DNA of 64,000 nt from Sphingorhabdus sp. EL138 (lineage in GTDB: Bacteria; Pseudomonadota; Alphaproteobacteria; Sphingomonadales; Sphingomonadaceae), in contig NZ_CAMCWY010000008.1 of assembly GCF_945882965.1 (NCBI RefSeq), positions 40,257 through 104,256 on the forward strand. Direction: 5' to 3'. A program made the position numbers and the translations under genes. Shown piece after piece: positions 61,884 through 64,000 of the stretch; the first letter of the stretch is position 1; each line of letters starts with the position of its first letter. Under the pieces are notes generated by a model. The model saw only the letters and a program-made list of their open reading frames with translations. It was not told the origin of the DNA and did no database searches.

Positions 61884-62618
61884 TCACCGCAACCGCGCAC
61901 TTAGGATATAATTCAACGCCTTATTTTCACTCAAATGCAGACCCGACATCGGCGAAAAGGCGATGCCTTGCATATCGATGACCTCCAGCCCCGCATCGGC
62001 AAGTAAAGCGGTCAGTTCTTCGGGCGTCAGGAACTTGTCCCAATCATGCGTGCCGCGCGGGACTTGGCCGAGGCGTTCGGCGGCCTCCACCAGAAATAGG
62101 CGCGATACTGCCGTGCGGTTGGGCGTTGAAAGCAGCAATAGCCCGTCGGGCCTTAGGTGACGGACCAATTCGGCAACAAAGGCCGCCGGGTCCATAACAT
62201 GTTCGATAACTTCCATGCAGGTGACAACATCAAGCTGGCCAAGGCCTTGCGCTGCGATTTCGCCAGCGCGGTAGTTTATGGTCAGGCCAGACAAGGCCGC
62301 ATGCGCCATGGCCACATCAATATTTTCAGGCGCGGCGTCAACGCCCGTCACGGCCCCGCCAAGCCGCGCAAGTGGTTCGCAGAGCAAACCGGCACCGCAT
62401 CCGACATCAAGCGCGGTTTTGCCCGCCAGCGGATATCGCGACTTGGTATCACTGCCAAAATGCGTATCTATCGCAGACCGGATAAAGTGCAATCGCACAG
62501 GGTTCATTCTATGCAGCATCGCAGAGCTGCCCTTTGGGTCCCACCATTCGGCGGCAAGAGCGCCAAAATGTGCGGCTTCCGCAGCGTTAATTGTCTCGGG
62601 CAAGCTTGCGTTTGTCAT
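61884..62618 (-). CDS. ubiG: Ubiquinone biosynthesis O-methyltransferase
   Basis: SAM-dependent O-methyltransferase acting twice in ubiquinone synthesis, 244 aa. The N-terminal HFGALAAEWWDPKGSSAMLH is the UbiG signature. SAM motif I TALDVGCGAGLLCEPLARLG lies near 67-86, VTGVDAAPENID follows, and VVTCMEVIEHVMDPAAFV is motif II. The C-terminal GIAFSPMSGLHLSENKALNY fits. Divergent from lysC, an arrangement common in alphaproteobacteria. Confidence 0.97.
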   Translation of the reverse strand: MTNASLPETINAAEAAHFGALAAEWWDPKGSSAMLHRMNPVRLHFIRSAIDTHFGSDTKSRYPLAGKTALDVGCGAGLLCEPLARLGGAVTGVDAAPENIDVAMAHAALSGLTINYRAGEIAAQGLGQLDVVTCMEVIEHVMDPAAFVAELVRHLRPDGLLLLSTPNRTAVSRLFLVEAAERLGQVPRGTHDWDKFLTPEELTALLADAGLEVIDMQGIAFSPMSGLHLSENKALNYILSARLR

Positions 62619-62672
62619 GTCCTACCCCTATCAGGGCCAGCGATTGTAATATAGCAATTTTTGAAGGTTTTC

Positions 62673-63929
62673 ATGGCGCGTATAGTAATGAAATTTGGCG
62701 GCACGTCGATGGCCGGCACAGAACGCATCCGCCGTGTCGCCCAATTGGTCAAGCGTCAGGCAGAACGCGGCGACGAAGTGGCCGTCGTCGTCTCCGCCAT
62801 GGCGGGCGACACCGACCGCCTCGTCAATTTCTGTCGCGAGGCCAATGCGCTGTATGATCCGGCCGAATATGATGTGGTTGTAGCGGCAGGCGAGCAGATT
62901 ACCGCTGGCCTGCTGGCGATCACGTTGCAAGCGCTTGGCTGCGAAGCGCGAAGCTGGCTTGGCTGGCAAATGCCGATCCATACCGATGATGCCCATGCCA
63001 AGGCCCGGATTGCGTCCGTTGATACCGAGGCATTGCTGGCGTCGATGCAGGCAGGGATTATCGCGGTCATTCCCGGGTTTCAGGGGCTGACGGACGACAA
63101 CCGCATCACCACATTGGGCCGTGGCGGGTCGGATACATCGGCCGTCGCCATTGCCGCTGCGGTAAAGGCCGACCGCTGCGATATCTATACAGATGTGGAC
63201 GGCGTCTACACCACGGACCCGCGTATCGTTGCCCGCGCGCGTAAGCTTAAAGCCGTCACCTACGAAGAAATGCTTGAGCTGGCGTCGGTTGGTTCAAAAG
63301 TATTGCAAACCCGCTCCGTCGGCCTTGCGATGAAGGAAGGCGTGCGGATTCAAGTGCTGTCCTCCTTTGTTGACGACAGTGCGCCCGACGCCGACAGCAT
63401 CCCCGGCACGATGATCGTGACCGACGCAGATTTGGAGAATAGCCAAGTGGAACGCCAACTGATCACCGGCATCGCGCATGACAAGAATGAAGCGAAAATA
63501 ACGCTCACCCGCGTTCCCGACCGTCCGGGCGCTGTGGCCAATATTTTCACGCCCTTGGCCGATGCCAACATCAACGTCGATATGATCATTCAGAATGTGG
63601 GCCGCGATAAGGGCGAGACCGACGTAACCTTCACCTGCCCGCAAGCTGACCTTGCGCGCTGCACCGACATATTGGAAAACCGCCGCGATGCCATTGGCTA
63701 TAACCGCCTGATCCCGGACACTAAGGTCGCGAAAATTTCGGTGGTCGGCGTCGGTATGAAAAGCCATGCCGGCGTTGCCTCGACGATGTTCAGCAGCCTT
63801 GCGGACCGAAAAATCAACATTCAGGCGATTTCAACATCCGAAATCAAAGTCAGCGTGTTGATTGACGAGGATGAAACCGAACTGGCTGTGCGGGTGTTGC
63901 ATACGGCTTATGGGTTGGATGCGGAGTGA
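62673..63929 (+). CDS. lysC: Aspartate kinase
   Basis: First enzyme of the aspartate family (Lys, Met, Thr, Ile and DAP for cell wall), 418 aa from ATG 62673 with GAAGG upstream. The kinase domain begins IVMKFGGTSMAGTERI; TLGRGGSDTSAVAIAAAVKA near 150 and DIYTDVDGVYTTDPRIV follow. Two ACT domains (~265-415) include KITLTRVPDRPGAVANIFTP and KISVVGVGMKSHAGVAS, the site of lysine/threonine feedback. Possibly allosteric as in other alphaproteobacteria. Confidence 0.97.
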   Translation: MARIVMKFGGTSMAGTERIRRVAQLVKRQAERGDEVAVVVSAMAGDTDRLVNFCREANALYDPAEYDVVVAAGEQITAGLLAITLQALGCEARSWLGWQMPIHTDDAHAKARIASVDTEALLASMQAGIIAVIPGFQGLTDDNRITTLGRGGSDTSAVAIAAAVKADRCDIYTDVDGVYTTDPRIVARARKLKAVTYEEMLELASVGSKVLQTRSVGLAMKEGVRIQVLSSFVDDSAPDADSIPGTMIVTDADLENSQVERQLITGIAHDKNEAKITLTRVPDRPGAVANIFTPLADANINVDMIIQNVGRDKGETDVTFTCPQADLARCTDILENRRDAIGYNRLIPDTKVAKISVVGVGMKSHAGVASTMFSSLADRKINIQAISTSEIKVSVLIDEDETELAVRVLHTAYGLDAE

Positions 63930-63973
63930 GGAACTTTTTCCGCCTTTGCGTGAACAAAAAATGGTTCTAACCT

Positions 63974-64000
63974 ATGACTAAACTCCAACATCTCATGCAA
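63974..64000 (+). CDS. Possible start of next gene (cut by window edge)
   Basis: An open frame beginning ATG ACT AAA CTC CAA (MTKLQHLMQ) runs to the edge, 44 bp after lysC on the same strand. Only nine codons are visible, so it could be chance. Confidence 0.25.

Overview
The window is an ordinary chromosomal segment of an alphaproteobacterium, most likely a sphingomonad (Sphingomonadales). Four things point there: two TonB-dependent receptors, sphingomonad-typical families (SapC, DUF4167, UPF0262, acyl-CoA dehydrogenase and MFS genes), an alphaproteobacterial LexA box (GTTC-N7-GTTC) at uvrA, and many short inverted-repeat elements built on CCTGAACTTG...TTCAGG, CCTGAGCCTGTCGAAGG and CCCTCTCCC...GGGAGAGG. 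These elements are familiar from sphingomonad genomes, but the genus cannot be fixed from sequence alone. Coding density is high, with mostly small operons on both strands. I see no prophage, CRISPR array, complete insertion sequence or rRNA operon. One tRNA gene (Val-GAC) is present.

Layout. 0-5 kb: siderophore receptor (cut by the window edge), then a minus-strand run of M23 peptidase, hemB and gamma-carbonic anhydrase. 5-10 kb: fatty-acyl or aromatic catabolism (HCCA isomerase, crotonase, thioesterase, acyl-CoA dehydrogenase, MFS transporter). 10-16 kb: BI-1 membrane protein, lipoproteins, CBS protein, thioesterase, prmC and DUF4167. 16-19 kb: phoA with a good Pho box, then a gene-poor, repeat-rich kilobase. 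19-32 kb: uvrA with an SOS box, Nudix, ferredoxin, trxB, malate synthase G, argG, a D-aminoacylase-like amidohydrolase, dnaN and a histidine phosphatase. 32-37 kb: HWE/HisKA_2 histidine kinase with a 10-bp tandem repeat upstream, rlmN, IspZ-like protein, thioesterase, a decayed AraC fragment and tRNA-Val. 37-46 kb: N-formylglutamate amidohydrolase, a truncated cytochrome b561, sapC, a GlcD-like oxidase, a DEAD-box helicase and a large TonB receptor. 46-54 kb: an overlapping three-gene operon (reductase, amidohydrolase, 3-hydroxyisobutyrate-dehydrogenase-like), threonine ammonia-lyase, bpt, fRMsr, arfB and pirin. 54-64 kb: an M28 peptidase gene broken by an in-frame amber codon, metallophosphatase, saccharopine-dehydrogenase-like protein, an HTH-like ORF, dcd, cdd, a GH25-like protein without its catalytic acids, UPF0262, dnaB, ubiG and lysC.

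I found no convincing new multi-gene system. The observations most worth checking are: the in-frame amber codon in the M28 peptidase; a repeat element translated inside uvrA; a 46-bp palindromic element present twice with 39 of 46 matching bases; a helically phased 10-bp tandem repeat upstream of a sensor kinase; the GH25 pseudoenzyme coupled to cdd; and the predicted LexA and PhoB sites.
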